A DNA stretch of 64,000 bases from Hexactinellida sp. DTS-2022 (taxonomy: Eukaryota; Porifera; Hexactinellida): positions 868,001 through 932,000 of the forward strand of contig JAPNXP010000003.1 of NCBI GenBank assembly GCA_028753945.1, written 5' to 3'. Positions 21,958 through 34,276 of this stretch are shown piece by piece. A model generated the notes under the pieces. The model was not told the origin of the DNA, did no database searches, and saw only the letters and a list, made by a program, of their open reading frames with translations. Made by a program: the position numbers and the translations under genes. The number at the start of each line of letters is the position of its first letter. The stretch's first letter is position 1.

Positions 21958-23349
21958 CGCTACCTACGAATCTCATGACTGTGACGTCATGGGTAAAATC
22001 AATGCCTTTTACGATATCAATTCAATTAGTATATCACTTCCTTTACCTTACTGTATAGTTTATGAAAAATAACTAACATCATTGATTTCATTCTTAAACT
22101 TGCCTATATTCAATGAAAACATATATAGCGTTGCTATGTAATATAAGCCATAAATATATCTAGTAGAAAAACATGATAACTTGAAACACTATGTTTTACT
22201 TCTTAACTCGTCAAATAAATCTGCATTCAACTTGCGTATACGAGAAAATCACCAATATTATCTAAATTTATATTATTTGTTAGGAATTCAAAGATTTATG
22301 TCAATTTTTCGATGGAATTTCCCTATTTTTGAGAAATATGGCCATACAAAATTGCCAAATTAGAAAAAAGTATGGAAACGCTCTGAACGTTTTATATATA
22401 TATATATAAACTACATCTCCCCGAAATTTCAAGTTGATACGACAAATAATCACGGAGTTCTCTAGCTTTTTCCACAGCCGCTATTAGAAAATATTTATGG
22501 GGAGAAGAGGGTTTAGAAGGACACAATAGTGGCACAAACCTTCAAAACTTCTGACAGATAATGTTTTGAAGATAATTGAAGCATTTCATATACCTCGAAA
22601 ACGATTACTGATAGTGTCAGCATGTTAGAGCTAAGCTCATGCACAACTCTGATTTTCATGATCGATGGTTTGTGATGGTCACATGACACCTCCATATATG
22701 GGCATGGGCTTCTCAACATGGTGACTATTTGGTAAATACTCCAATTTGTTATTCCAATGATATATGCATGAAATATTGATGTGAATAATCGATTAGAGCT
22801 AAGCTCTGCTTCCCTAGTTTATGAGATACAAAATTGCTGAATCATCAAAATGTGGCACATATCCATGCCCATATATGGTCATTTGAAAAAATGCATTAGG
22901 GACGCATAGGAAGTCGTGTATTGTGAGCCTTTTTACTAGTACATTTTAATTCTAGGTGCACGGGAGTCTGAAAAATGTATTCAGAGGGGGTTTGTTAGAA
23001 ATTGGACCCCAATGATAGATAAAGTGCCCAAACTTTGCGAATTTTCTCTTTCTATATGATTTTTTTTCAATTTTGGTGTTTTTACCAAAAACTATCTAAT
23101 GGGCCAGGTATATTAAAGGAAAATCACCAAAAATCATGTCAGTTACAGCAAACAATCCATCTGAAAGGGCTGAACCACTGAAAAAGTACACTCAGCACCC
23201 CAAATATCGTTCTTATAGAGGTCAAATTAGTCGAGATATTGTACGTTTGACCTTTGCATATCCTTGGGGGCTTAATCAAGCGTCTATAGGCGAAATATAA
23301 TTTTTTTGTGATTTTGTAGCCATTGGCAAAATAGTACTCGTAGGTAGCG
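21958..23349. mobile_element. TTAA element family X, copy 1
   Basis: A 1,392-bp element with ends CGCTACCTACGA and TCGTAGGTAGCG. TTAA precedes it (21954-21957) and CTAA follows (23350-23353). It interrupts the helicase between codons for VRVF and KLSINMRL; the joined sequence keeps the frame. It contains two CCATATATGG palindromes and a (TA)n patch near 22385. A copy in opposite orientation is at 24612-26024. Confidence 0.9.
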
Positions 23350-24611
23350 CTAAAAACTAGGGCTGAAACGTATATACCGAATATTCGAATATTCGTTCGA
23401 AATGGTTGAACGAATATTCGTTCGTTTGCAAACGAATATTCGTTACGAAACGAATATTCGTTTGGACGAATCAGGGGCGTAATCCCGTGGGGGAAGGGGG
23501 GGGATATATCCCCCCCACTCATTACCTTGAGGGGGATGCTCTATGTAATCATCCCCCCCTACATTTAGGGTTGGATATATTTACATATATGATTTTTGGC
23601 TCACAATAGTTTTGAGTTTCAGCAGATTATGCTCTTGTAAAGTCTTGTTATATTGAAATTACACTGGTCTCGAGTATGTCAGCAAAGAAATGATTCTGAG
23701 ATGTCATTTCCTAATTCTACTCATTGAAATAAATACAAGAATCCCGATTAATGTATACTTGTAAATAATCTTTCTCATGCTTATAATTAATTCTCACTCG
23801 TAAAGGCTCTTCGAATAATTATCACTTTGATAGTTGTTTTATATTTACTAAGTAATGATTTTCTTTGAGAAAACATTTCAATGTGTGTCTCAGTATAGTG
23901 TTAACTGTTTCTATTATTGTCTATCTATTCGTTTGTTATGAAGTATGATCAGGGACTTCTTTAATATAGGGACTGTAAACTTCGTTTGACGGTAAAATTA
24001 GCGTAGGCCTAAAACAGTATTGTTACTTATTGATATCCCGTAATCCGCTAATGCTAGACATAGGAAATGTATTATTGTCGTATAGGAAGTCATATTTTGG
24101 GAGTCCAACGGTAATATTGGTTTATCGAAAATATTTGTGGAATGTAAGTTATGCGATTTTCACACCCTTCCATATATGGTAATATTGTTAAAATCTCGAG
24201 ATTACTAAACTTTATACATATGGAATGTATCATTTTCGTACAGGAAATCATATTTTGGGAGTCCAACGGTAATATTGGTATATTGAAAATATTTGTGGAA
24301 TGTAAGTTATACGATTCTCACACCTTTCCATATATGGTAATATTGTTAAAATCTCGAGATTAGTTAGTTTTATACATATGAAATGTATTATTGGCGAATG
24401 GGAAATGGGAATTCATATATAGGGACTCAGTAGATCACACTGATTTAAATAAGGCGTTCCCATTAGCCTATATTATTATTTTGGCACTCTCCATAGGAGG
24501 ATTGCCCCGACCCTGTTTTGTAGTTTAGCTAATTCTTACATTATTAAAAAATCTTGATAAGTTTCTTTCAAATCTATATTTAAATCAATCTTGTCCAATA
24601 AAATTTATTAA

Positions 24612-26024
24612 CGCTACCTACGAGTACTATTTTGCCAATGGCTACAAAATCACAAAAAAATTATATTTCGTCTATAGACGCTTGATTAAGCCCCCAAGGA
24701 TATGCAAAGGTCAAACGTACAATATCTCGACTAATTTGACCTCTATAAGTCGATATTTGGGTGCTGAGTATACTTTTTCAGTGGTTCAGCACTTTCAGAT
24801 GGATTGTTTGCCGTAACTGACATGATTTTTGGTGATTTTCCTTGAATATATCTGGCCCATTTGTTAGTCTGTGGTAAAAAACCAAAATTGAAAAAAAAAA
24901 AACATATAGAAAGAGAAAATTCGCAAAGTCAGGGCACATTATCTATCCTTGGGGTCCAATTTCTAACACACCCCCTCTGAATACATTTTTCAGACTCCCG
25001 TGCACCAAGAATTAAAATGTACTAGTGAAAAAGGCTCGCAATACACGACTTCCGATGAGTCCCTAATACATTTTGTGACACTCAGACGCCGCGTTTTTTC
25101 AAATTACCATATATGGGCATGGATATGTGCCACATTATGATGATTCAGCAATTTTGTATCTCATAAACTAGAGAAAGCAGAGCATAGCTCTCATCGATTA
25201 TTCACATCAATACATCATGATATATCATTGGAATAACAAATTGGAGTATTTTCCAAATAGTCACCATGTTAAGAAGCCCATGCCCATATATGGAGGTGTC
25301 ATGTGACCATCACAAACCATCGATCATGAAAATGAGAGTTGTGCAAGAGCTTAGCTCTAACTTGCTATCACTATCAGTAATCGTTTTCGAGGAATATGAA
25401 CTGCTTCAATTATCTTCAAACCATTTTCTGTCAGAATTATTGAAGGTTGTGCCACTATTGTGTCCTTCTAAACCCTCTTCTCCACAAAAATATTTTTTAA
25501 TACCGGCTGTGGAAAAAGCTAGAGAACTCCGTGATTATTTATCATATCAACTTGAAATTTCTGGGAGATGTAGTTTATATATATACCATAATAACGTTCA
25601 GGCGTTTCCATACTTTTTTCTAATTTCGCAAAGTTGTATGGCCATATTTCTCAAAAATAGGGAAATTCCATCGAAAAATTGACATAAATTTTTGAATTCC
25701 TAATAATAATATAAATTAAGATAATATTGGTGATTTACTCGTCCACGCAAGTTGAATCATATTGATTTGACGAGTTATGAAGTGAAAACATAGTGTTTCA
25801 AGTTATCATGTTTTTCTACTAGATATATCTATGGCTTATATTACATAGCAACGCTATATATGTTTTCATTGGATATAGGCAAGTTTAAGAATGAAATCAA
25901 TGATGTTTGTTATTTTTCATATACTATACAGTAAGGCAAAGGAACTGATATACTAATTGAATTGACATCGTTTATTGTTTTGATTTACCCATTATGTCAC
26001 AGTCCTGACTAGTCGTAGGTAGCG
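24612..26024. mobile_element. TTAA element family X, copy 2 (X')
   Basis: 1,413 bp, with TTAA at 24608-24611 and 26025-26028 and the CGCTACCTACGA terminus at each end. It is inverted relative to 21958-23349. Frames shared with copy 1 (for example around MLRSPCPYMEVSCDHH) follow from shared DNA and show no known domain. Confidence 0.9.
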
Positions 26025-26194
26025 TTAAGGGGTAATGAGAAATGGATTTAGGACTACATATTCTGATAAAATTCAAACAAGTTTAATACTTTATACATTA
26101 ATTTCCCAATAACTCTGCTGTTATTCAATAGACCGGCTAACTGGTAATAAAATCTCTAATCGTTAACCGATGTCAGCAAAGGTTAACCGGTTAA

Positions 26195-27780
26195 GGCCCC
26201 TCTCGGGTTAATTTTGAATTATTTAAATAATTGAGTTTATTTCGTTTTTATTAGTTATAATACCCGGGAGGATAATATAGGAAAATTTGGCTTAATTCTG
26301 AGGACAATTGAACTCACTAGAGCAATTTGAAATTGGGGAATGTCTGTAATATGGCCAAATTGAGAGTAATATAAATTACGGCCACACAATGCTGGTCAGA
26401 TAAATTGAGATTCGATTGTTTTTGGATAGTACACCAGAAAGTAAAGCCACATTGAAAATTTCAGGTGAATCTGACTAATAGTTTTGCTGTAGCGACCATT
26501 ATAAGATCCAGGAATGTGAAGGACATCATGGAGGGTGACTTTTTCAAATGGAATGAAAGTTTAGTAGGCTGGCACTGCCACAATTTGTTTTCAATATAGT
26601 TGTTATTCATACAAAAGTATATTTGCATATCTACTTAGTTTGTAAACCTAAATTTTCAACATTCCAAAAATTAAGTTCCGAGTTATAGTCATTTGAAGTC
26701 AGATTTGGACTGTCAAGGTCCCTAGTCTGACTTCAAAGGGCATTAACTTTGAAAGTTTGTATTGTAAAGTTTAGATCAAGGGTCATTCCCATATTAAATA
26801 TATATTCAATCGTTTACACTTGGTTTCAAACAATTTGGATGAAAACTGTGAACGCTTTAGCATTTTAAACTTTCTGACCTTTCAACTCATTGGGTGGTCC
26901 TTTCACATCTCTACATTGAATCTCAGAAACCCGTCGACCAATAATGAAATATTTGAGTGCAAAATGCTCGCAATACCCGGTTTCCTATTCGTCCATAATA
27001 CATTTTATGACCCTAACTCGCAAAAATCTTCCAAATGACCATATATGGGCATAAAATGTGCCCATTTTTGATGATTTAGCATATTTATTTCTTCAAAACT
27101 ATAAACTCTAGAGCTTAGCACTAAATTTCCCATCACATCCATATAATATTGCAAACCCATTAGAATCACAATTGAAACCATTTTCCTAAAGATTGCTGTC
27201 CTATATATTGACCGGAATACCCTCATAATAGTGTGAAAAGTAAATTTAAAATTCCATTTATTTTTGGTTCAACTATTGCAAATTTGATCCAAATTGTTTG
27301 AAACCAAGTCTAAACTAACGAGGACATATGTAATTCGGGGGGATTTTTCAAACTAACCCCTAGCATAAAAAAATTCAGAATTCTATATCTTTGAAGTTCG
27401 ACTTGGACCGCATATTTACATAAAACATCGAATAATGCAAAAATTGGCAGTCAAAATGTGACTTCAAAAGGCTATAACTCACAAAGTTTGTATGTTAGTG
27501 GTTAGTTTGAAAAATCCCCCCGAATTACATAAGTCTTCATCAGTTTAGACTTGGTTTCAAACTATTTAGACCAAATTTGCAATAGTTGAACCAAATGTAG
27601 ATATATTTTCAATTGAAAATTGACATTTTCATGATGATACACACATTCCTGAGCACTAAACTGGTGTTAACAGCAAAAGTAGAGCTCAGATTCACTTGAA
27701 ATTTTCAATGTATCAATACTTTACTGTGTACTATACGAAAACAGTCTAATCTCAATTACCAAATTAACCAAAGAGGGGCC
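26195..27780. mobile_element. TTAA element family W, copy 1
   Basis: 1,586 bp, starting GGCCCCTCTCGGGTTAATTT and ending AAATTAACCAAAGAGGGGCC, with TTAA at 26191-26194 and 27781-27784. A near-identical 1,586-bp copy is at 53061-54646 in the same orientation. Contains an internal inverted pair (GTAATTCGGGGGGATTTTTC and complement) and one CCATATATGG. Its right TTAA is also the left TTAA of U1. Confidence 0.95.
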
Positions 27781-27784
27781 TTAA

Positions 27785-28503
27785 GGTTAAATTACGGCAG
27801 ATTCATGCAAAAAAACATATAAATTTCGTTTTGAAGTTAGGTGTTTGATTTTCACATATATGATAGAAGACACTATAGCTATATCGAAACTGAAAACGAA
27901 ATCTGATTATCTTTTATAAATTTTATTTTATGGGGCATGCAGTTTTATTGTAATACAAAAGTCCCATAGGGGGATTTCTTCAGACTCAACCAGATAAGTG
28001 TGTGGTTTGCAAGATCATTATTATCCAAAGACAAATTTTGTGTGATCTAACAGAGAGATCATCGTTATGTTCGGTTGGTGGGCGGTTTAGAATTTTGATA
28101 AAATGTACATTAAAAATATTGCGACCTTTTGGAACCAAAAAATGGATAAAAAGGTCATCTTTTTATGCGAAATTTGAGAAAATGTTTGAAAGAAATAATT
28201 CCAAGTCATAATTCAAAAATGTAAACCGTCTACCAACTCCGTACGCTTATAATCTTTAAATATTGATTCTGATAACAAACATTGATGGCCGCATTGCCTT
28301 TTACAGCATAATATCGACCAACACTTTTGGAAATCGCCCTATGGGAGATTTGTATTAGCAAAATTTTGAAACCGACAAAAAATAAAAAGTATAATAGATA
28401 GGAACATTTTCTTTTTGGTTTATTGCTTTGTATCGTATAGGTATCTATTTCTCTCAATTACAGATTAATACAAGAATTTTCATTCACGTGGGGTAATTTA
28501 ACC
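27785..28503. mobile_element. TTAA element family U, copy 1
   Basis: 719 bp, directly abutting W1 across a single shared TTAA (27781-27784), with TTAA again at 28504-28507. It is inverted relative to the U copies inside the two Helitrons. Confidence 0.9.
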
Positions 28504-29487
28504 TTAACCGAACCCAGCCTTGTTGTTTTTTTAATAAACAACATAATTACAGATATCTGATAGGTAAGAATTAGCTAAACTACAAAACAGGGTCGGGGCA
28601 ATCCTCCTGTGGAGAGTGCCAAAAAATAATATAGGCTAAGCTATAAGGGGAACGCCTTAGGTAAATTAATGTGATCCACTGAGTCCCTAAATATGAATTC
28701 CCATTTCCCATTCGCCAATAATACATTTCATATGTATAAAACTAACTAATCTCGAGATTTTAACAATATTACCATATATGGAAAGGTGTGAGAATCGTAT
28801 AACTTACATTCCACAAATATTTTCAATATATCAATATTACCGTTGGACTCCCAAAATATGATTTCCTGTACGAAAATGATACATTCCATATGTATAAAGT
28901 TTAGAGATCTCGAGATTTTAACAATATTACCATATATGGAAGGGTGTGAAAATCGCATAACTTACATTCCACAAATATTTTCGATAAACCAATATTACCG
29001 TTGGACTCCCAAAATATGACTTCCTATACGACAATAATACATTTCCTATGTCTAGCATTAGTGGATTACGGGATATCAATAAGTAACAATACTGTTTTAG
29101 GCCTACGCTAATTTACCTTAAAACGAAGTTTACAGTCCCTATATTAAAGAAGTCCCTGGTATTATAAATCCGATTTGGGAATATTCATCTGTGTCATATG
29201 TCGCAAAGTGCTAGTTTTTAATTCTCCATCCCCCCCAGAAAAATTACGGATCTACGCCCCTGGGACGAATACTAGATTGAAACGGATATTCGTTGACTAA
29301 TTTTGGACAACAACAAGACTTTTGTATAGCTTGGAGATATCGTAAATATAAATTCCCACTTAAACTAGCTGATTATTAGTTAACTAACTTAACTTGTGTA
29401 TAATACACTTCGTAACTTTTATTATACCATTGTAACATGATCAAAAACCTATTTTACAATGTATTTTGTCTCTAGAAATTGATTTAA

Positions 29488-30385
29488 GGATACCGAGGCT
29501 AATTTTGGCTAATTTTAACATTTTTGTATGGGATTTCTGAACAAATTTATTCAGAACGCTCCAATTGCAATTGCACCGTGACTGGACGTTGATAATACGC
29601 CTTTTTAAAATTTACTCGGGAACATTCTAAATTATAGTCTCTTCAGGATAGTTCAAAAACCTTGAAATCCAGCACACAGGGGTCAAAAAATGTGCCACAA
29701 ATACAAGTCCCTCAAATTACTTCATATTCGACATCCAAAAATGGATAAAGACATTTTAGAATGTCTATCAACAGTAGATCCACTAAATTTTGCAATTTTG
29801 CAAATTTAATTTTTATGACTATATATGGGCATATGGATGTGACAATTTTTGATGACGCAGCAAATATTTATCTCACGAATGACAAGTCGTGGCGACTAGC
29901 TCTAACCATGTAATGACATCTATTTGCCAAGACAAATCCATTAGGCCACTATGTGGAACTCCAAATCTGAAGATTTACGATATAAGATACTGAATACCAT
30001 ATATGGAGGTGTTTTTGGGACAATTTGATGACGCAAGCAAAATTGAAAAATCTCCTAGAGCTTAGTTCTTACTTCCAGGTATTATCAGCGACATATTCAA
30101 TAACTCCTCAACATGATTACAAGTATAGTACAAGCTTATTTATATCCGCAATAAATAACGGCTGCTAGGGGGTTTAGTGGCTTTTTGTCCTATTTTTAAG
30201 CATATTTTGATACGTTTCGACTGTTCCTGAAGAGACTATAATTTAGAATGTTCCGATGTAAATTTTAAAAAGGCGTATTATCAACGTCCAGTCACGGTGC
30301 AATTGCAATTGGAGCGTTCTGAATAAATTTGTTCAGAAATCCCATACAAAAATGTTAAAATTAACCTAAATTAGCCTCGGTATCC
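29488..30385. mobile_element. TTAA element family V with inverted arms of about 165 bp
   Basis: Starts GGATACCGAGGCTAATTTT and ends TTAGCCTCGGTATCC, with TTAA at 29484-29487 and 30386-30389. The arms stay complementary for about 165 bp (through CAATTGCAATTGCACCGTGAC and the AATTTAGAATGTTC region). 898 bp, non-coding, with ATATATGG motifs in the loop region. It lies inside Y but outside Y2. Confidence 0.9.
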
Positions 30386-30488
30386 TTAATGCTTAGTCAT
30401 CCAAACGAACGAATATTCGAATATTCGTTCGTTTAGAAAAAGGTTCGTTCGTTACATTTCGAATATTCCTTTCAGCCCTACTAAAAAC

Positions 30489-31618
30489 CCTAACATGACT
30501 CCAGAGAGGCGATCTATTCAGACAGGCTGACACAACATCAGCTTCGGTCCCATGTGTGATTTCAGGCAGTATTTGACGGAAATCACCTCCAAACACAATA
30601 ACTTTGCCACCGAATGCGATATCGCATGAACAGAGATCTCTCAATGTACGGTGGATACACTCTGCAGCATGTCTATGTGTCATAGGAGCCTCGTCCCAAA
30701 CAAACAGTTTCGTGCGCTGAATTAACCTAGCTAAGGCGCTCTGTTTGGAAATACTGCAGACAGAGATTTATTCAAATGGATAGGGACCTTCACCCTAGAG
30801 TGAACAGTCCTACCACCCTTTAGGAGCAGAGCTGCTATACCGGATGAAGCCATGGATAATGCTATATTACCCTGTGAACAGACCGTGGATAACAGCGTGT
30901 TATAAAGGAACGTTTTTCCGGTCCCTCCAGATCCATCAATAAAGAATGCATTAGAATACGAATTAGTATCGTTAACAGCTGCAATTATAATATTATAAAT
31001 ACTCAATTGGTCAGCATTAAGTAGAGGCAAGTTTTGACTCACTATATCATTCTGTTCACTAACATTATAATCAAGCTCATCCATAATGATACGCGACTCC
31101 TCATACGGATTACTCACATTAGTAGGGATCGACATTCCTGGGTAGTCTGCTAAGGACTTTCCATGTTTCTGCAGTCGGTACTCAAGATCAAGCAATACAC
31201 TATTTAAGATATGCTCGTCGAGTTCCACATTAGGAAATACAGTTCTAGCACGACACAGGAAGTCCTCAGCGAAAGGGGGTTTGTACATATCCCAGAGAGC
31301 GAGCGCCATAGATGGCTCAACAAACAGGAGAATAGTTACGAATAGCTGACGCAACTGTGCTGGCATAGAACAGGTAGCTGCCTCTGCCAAACACTGATCA
31401 GCTTCCTGATCATCCTCCAGCAGACCTCGTCTCAGACATGCCTCCTTATATGTGTCACAGACGGTGCCATCTGGGAGAGTACGGACGTCCTGAAAGCTCG
31501 TGCAACCTGTGACATTGTTCAGCAGTATCCTCAGGAAGAAACGTGGTCCCTCCCCTGGATGAGCTGAGTACATACGGGATATCACTTTACCATGCCCCTT
31601 AAAAGAATTTATTTTCAA
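30489..31618 (-). pseudogene. Helitron A: helicase N-terminal part
   Basis: The minus frame from 31618 reads FKGHGKVISRMYSAHPGEG through NNVTGCTSFQDVRTLPDGTV to the Walker A motif GSGGTGKTFLYNTLL and MASSGIAALLLKGGRTVHSR. A one-base frame change near 30758 leads to SKQSALARLIQ and VWDEAPMTHRHAAECIHRTL (Walker B), then FGGDFRQILPEI and LNRSPLWSHVRVF, where the nest begins. This equals the first half of a PIF1-type helicase. The upstream Rep part is missing: homology stops at 31600 by a TTAA. Confidence 0.85.
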
Positions 31619-32080
31619 TAATCAATTGCAGCCTCAGGAAGACTGTATATTATGTATTCAAATAATTATAGGTTCGTTCCCTCAGGACTATTCTATAATA
31701 GAACGGACATACTTGGGACATGTCCTGTACCTTTCCCCGAGCCTACGCCTGAGCGGTAATTGGATCCTCCGTCTCTGGGGGCAGAAAACAATAAATATTG
31801 ATATTGCTTTCTGCACTTCTTGGTAGCTCAATTAATGAAGTAACACTGGGATGATTGAATCCTCTCACAACATACCTGTATACATATACTGTAATCATCA
31901 CTATGCTGGGATAGCTTACATTGAAGGAAGCAAAGCTTCTCGCTTTCATAAATACACATTGGACAGCTACTCAGTGCTCACCAATAGAGAATCACTATTG
32001 GCATGATATGGGTATCATTTGCCAAAAGTGCTCCATCCTCAGCGGAATCACCCTTCATTCAGTAAGGAGAAAACTACTTC
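31619..32080. other. Unassigned DNA between two Helitron A fragments
   Basis: Helitron homology ends abruptly near 31600 and resumes near 32070 with an OTU 3' fragment, so this stretch is either a rearrangement junction or an insertion. No termini or genes were recognised. Confidence 0.35.
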
Positions 32081-32290
32081 TGTTGACTATGGTTATGTTG
32101 AATACAGTTAGTCATGCCACGCCATTTTGAATTTCAGGGGGGATTTCGACGCTGTTGTTACTTCATTGAGCTACTAAGTAAACGGATCAAAGTGTTCAGA
32201 ACCTACATGGTGCTGTATGCAATGATACACTATTCCAAATCTTTGACCATGGTAGGTCGCTATTGGACTTGTTAGTTGACCATGGATATA

Positions 32291-32771
32291 CAGTATCCGG
32301 ACAAAAGTATTCGACCACCCAACATTTTCCCATTGAAAACAATACTATAGTAGGCCTAATAATATTGTTCAATGTATTAAAACTTTATGATATATTGTTA
32401 TTTTGAATTCAGATTCGTATTCCACCCAATCGAATAACCCATTGTAGATGCTTTTAAATTGGTTACATATTAATTCGGTTGAAAATGATCATCAAATGGC
32501 AACATGTGCCACCAGTTCCCATCTCTCCCATAGTCGCAATTTGGGAAAAGTGGTACATAGTGGCACAGGAAGAAAATTTATAACCAAATCAAAATGGGAT
32601 TGAATTGAAAGCTCCAACAATTGTGAATTCGAATGTGCAGAATACGAATATGTAATCGAAATATCAATATCTCATATAATTTTAAAACACCATCTTCCAT
32701 TGTTATCCCCACTATAGTACTATTTTCAATGGGAAAATGTTGGGTGGTCGAATACTTTTGTCCGGGTAGTG
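32291..32771. mobile_element. Mariner-type MITE with long termini
   Basis: About 55 bp of inverted repeat (CCGGACAAAAGTATTCGACC, then CACCCAACATTTTCCCATTG and further) lie at both ends, with TA duplicated (32289-32290, 32772-32773). The outer bases CAGTAT/CACTAC differ slightly. 481 bp, non-coding. Confidence 0.95.
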
Positions 32772-32826
32772 TACACAGGGCATAGTCTCCAGTTATTGTA
32801 ATCATTATCGGTTGCAGTAATGGAGA

Positions 32827-33494
32827 CATAGGCGCCGAAACTCTCCAGCGCCAGGGGGGGTGTAACTTTACATTTAAAAATGTGAAAGGTCAAAAAAACG
32901 ATTCCTATGGCGCATTGTCGCAAAGTTTATAAGTATAAGATTAAAGTTGGGGCGCGTGGAGCGAGTGTTGCGAGCAATCCTTGGGGGGTTCTGGGGGCAA
33001 GCCCCCCAGAAAAAAATGGACTACGAGATACCCAGATATCAATTTGTTTTGAATGAATTATACGTATATTTTATTGTACTAAATTATATTGAATATTGTA
33101 TTTTCTATCCAGAGGGAACGGTAACACCCGCACCAATAATGTTGCCCCCCTTCAATTTACGGGAGGGGGGGAACGCGCCCCCCCTAGCGCATCCCCCTGT
33201 TTCGCCACTGGTATGGTGGCTGAAAATCATTATGTTGACGGGCATAATTGTATACATATATTAATAATCCAATGTTATTTAGAAGGACTCCTTATGGAAT
33301 TATATTTTTTCAATGGGTTTACGTATATGTTTTCTACTTTAACAATAAAGAATATGTCTAATATACCCTGCCTGACCAACCAGGAGGGGTATACCCTTCC
33401 TGACTCTTTCCTCAGCCAGGGGGGGTGAAACCCTCCCTGACAAAAACCAGGGAGGGTGTAACCCCCCCTGACCCCCCCACTTTCGGCGCCTATG
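32827..33494. mobile_element. hAT-type MITE with CATAGGCGCCGAAA ends
   Basis: A perfect 14-bp inverted terminus CATAGGCGCCGAAA and perfect 8-bp duplication AATGGAGA (32819-32826, 33495-33502). C- and G-rich tracts inside both ends, plus a GGGGGCAAGCCCCCC palindrome near 33000. 668 bp without a transposase. Confidence 0.95.
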
Positions 33495-33502
33495 AATGGA
33501 GA

Positions 33503-34268
33503 CGACGTATATGCCAGCTAAAGCTCCTAGCATCCATAATACACGACAGATATGTACAATTCTTAAAATGTCTAATATTCTCCAGTTGTATAGTAGGAAA
33601 GTTTATCACCAGCATCGAAACCCAAGAAATGATCTTCATCGCAGCCATCCTGAGAATTTTTACTTCACACATTGGTGTATGTGGGCACTCTTTTGGATTT
33701 TTTTCTTTGGATTCATTCTCAAGACAAACCTCTAGCTTTTATCGGAGGATATGCTGCCTTTCTTATTCAATAAAATTTTAAAATCTCTGATTTGTACCCC
33801 AAATGTTGTTCAGTTCAGTAGTCACTGAAAATCGAAATTGAAGACTCGGTTTAGCTCTTTCCTTGATTGGCCTTTCTGATCGTTCAAGGTTAAAATGGCC
33901 CTTCCAATTGCGTGCTAAATGTGGTGTTTACACCCTGGAACTTGTTACAATTATGTTTTCAATCGAATTCAAGCAACTCCCTCTCCTAAAACTCGATAGT
34001 GAAAGGTGCGAAGACTTCGTTGATGAGTGTATAGATTGCTTTTTACAGAAGGAAAATCAATTTATTACTTTATATTTTAACAACAATGGCCAATTCTTGC
34101 TTAAAAGCCATAATGTTCCTACTACCTGCCCCAAAGAAACTCCTAAGAAATTACTCTAAACATTTGCATAGTTTTCATAATTCTTTTATCTAGTTTGCAT
34201 GTAATAATATACTTGAGCTTGAATTTATGTTTGGATCAAATTATGAACCATATATAACACTTTGATAT
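33503..34268. other. Gene-free stretch
   Basis: A 98-codon plus frame at 33863-34159 matches nothing I know and is not supported. Otherwise AT-rich. Confidence 0.35.
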
Positions 34269-34276
34269 GTGTAGGT

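Larger units (their letters stand above)
23950..29158. mobile_element. Foldback element Z with arms of about 600 bp
   Basis: The left arm (23950-about 24540) is the reverse complement of the right arm (about 28563-29158), starting CAGGGACTTCTTTAATATAG. Each arm contains two direct copies of a block of about 165 bp carrying CCATATATGG and GGGAGTCCAACGGTAATATTGG. The outer flanks GTATGAT / GTATTAT look like an imperfect target duplication. The centre is filled by X', W1 and U1. Confidence 0.75.
23472..29262. mobile_element. hAT-type element Y2 nested in Y
   Basis: Ends CAGGGGCGTA and TACGCCCCTG flanked by a perfect 8-bp duplication GGACGAAT (23464-23471, 29263-29270). G-rich and C-rich tracts sit just inside both ends. 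The interior holds the Z arms and the TTAA elements X', W1 and U1. No transposase is visible. Confidence 0.85.
23358..30480. mobile_element. hAT-type element Y holding a stack of insertions
   Basis: Ends TAGGGCTGAAA at 23358 and TTTCAGCCCTA at 30480, with a perfect 8-bp duplication CTAAAAAC (23350-23357, 30481-30488). CGAATATTCG / GTTCGTTCG units are repeated just inside both ends. The duplication overlaps the right-hand target of the X element, so Y landed after X. Removing Y2 (23472-29262) and V (29488-30385) leaves roughly 420 bp, so Y itself was a MITE. Confidence 0.9.
32081..33540 (-). pseudogene. Second Helitron OTU C-terminal fragment with two insertions
   Basis: The plus-strand sequence matches 17520-17840, which is the OTU fragment and its 3' flank. 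Reading minus, MLGALAGIYVVSI appears at the far end. Two elements interrupt it: a TA-flanked MITE (32291-32771) and a hAT MITE (32827-33494). The uninterrupted versions of both sites are present at 17743 and 17787. Confidence 0.8.

Noticed and set aside
1050..21990. TGACGTCA octamers (near 1055, 1210, 15290, 19340, 19500, 21986) as CRE-type promoters
   Set aside because: They occur within repeats and show no link to a gene start.
25266..25682. 138-codon frame in X' shared in part with X (22513-22719)
   Set aside because: The shared part follows from repeat identity; the X copy is truncated early and no known family matches.
26820..27226. Frames of 72 and 73 codons identical in W1 and W2 (also at 53686-54092)
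   Set aside because: They are conserved on both strands because the two W copies are nearly identical DNA; there is no domain and no sign of coding constraint.
30393..30480. Extension of the Helitron frame after HVRVF
   Set aside because: It reads into the terminal repeats of hAT element Y and is not helicase sequence.
33339..33533. 64-codon frame beginning MLGALAG
   Set aside because: The first residues are OTU; the rest is the end of the inserted hAT MITE.
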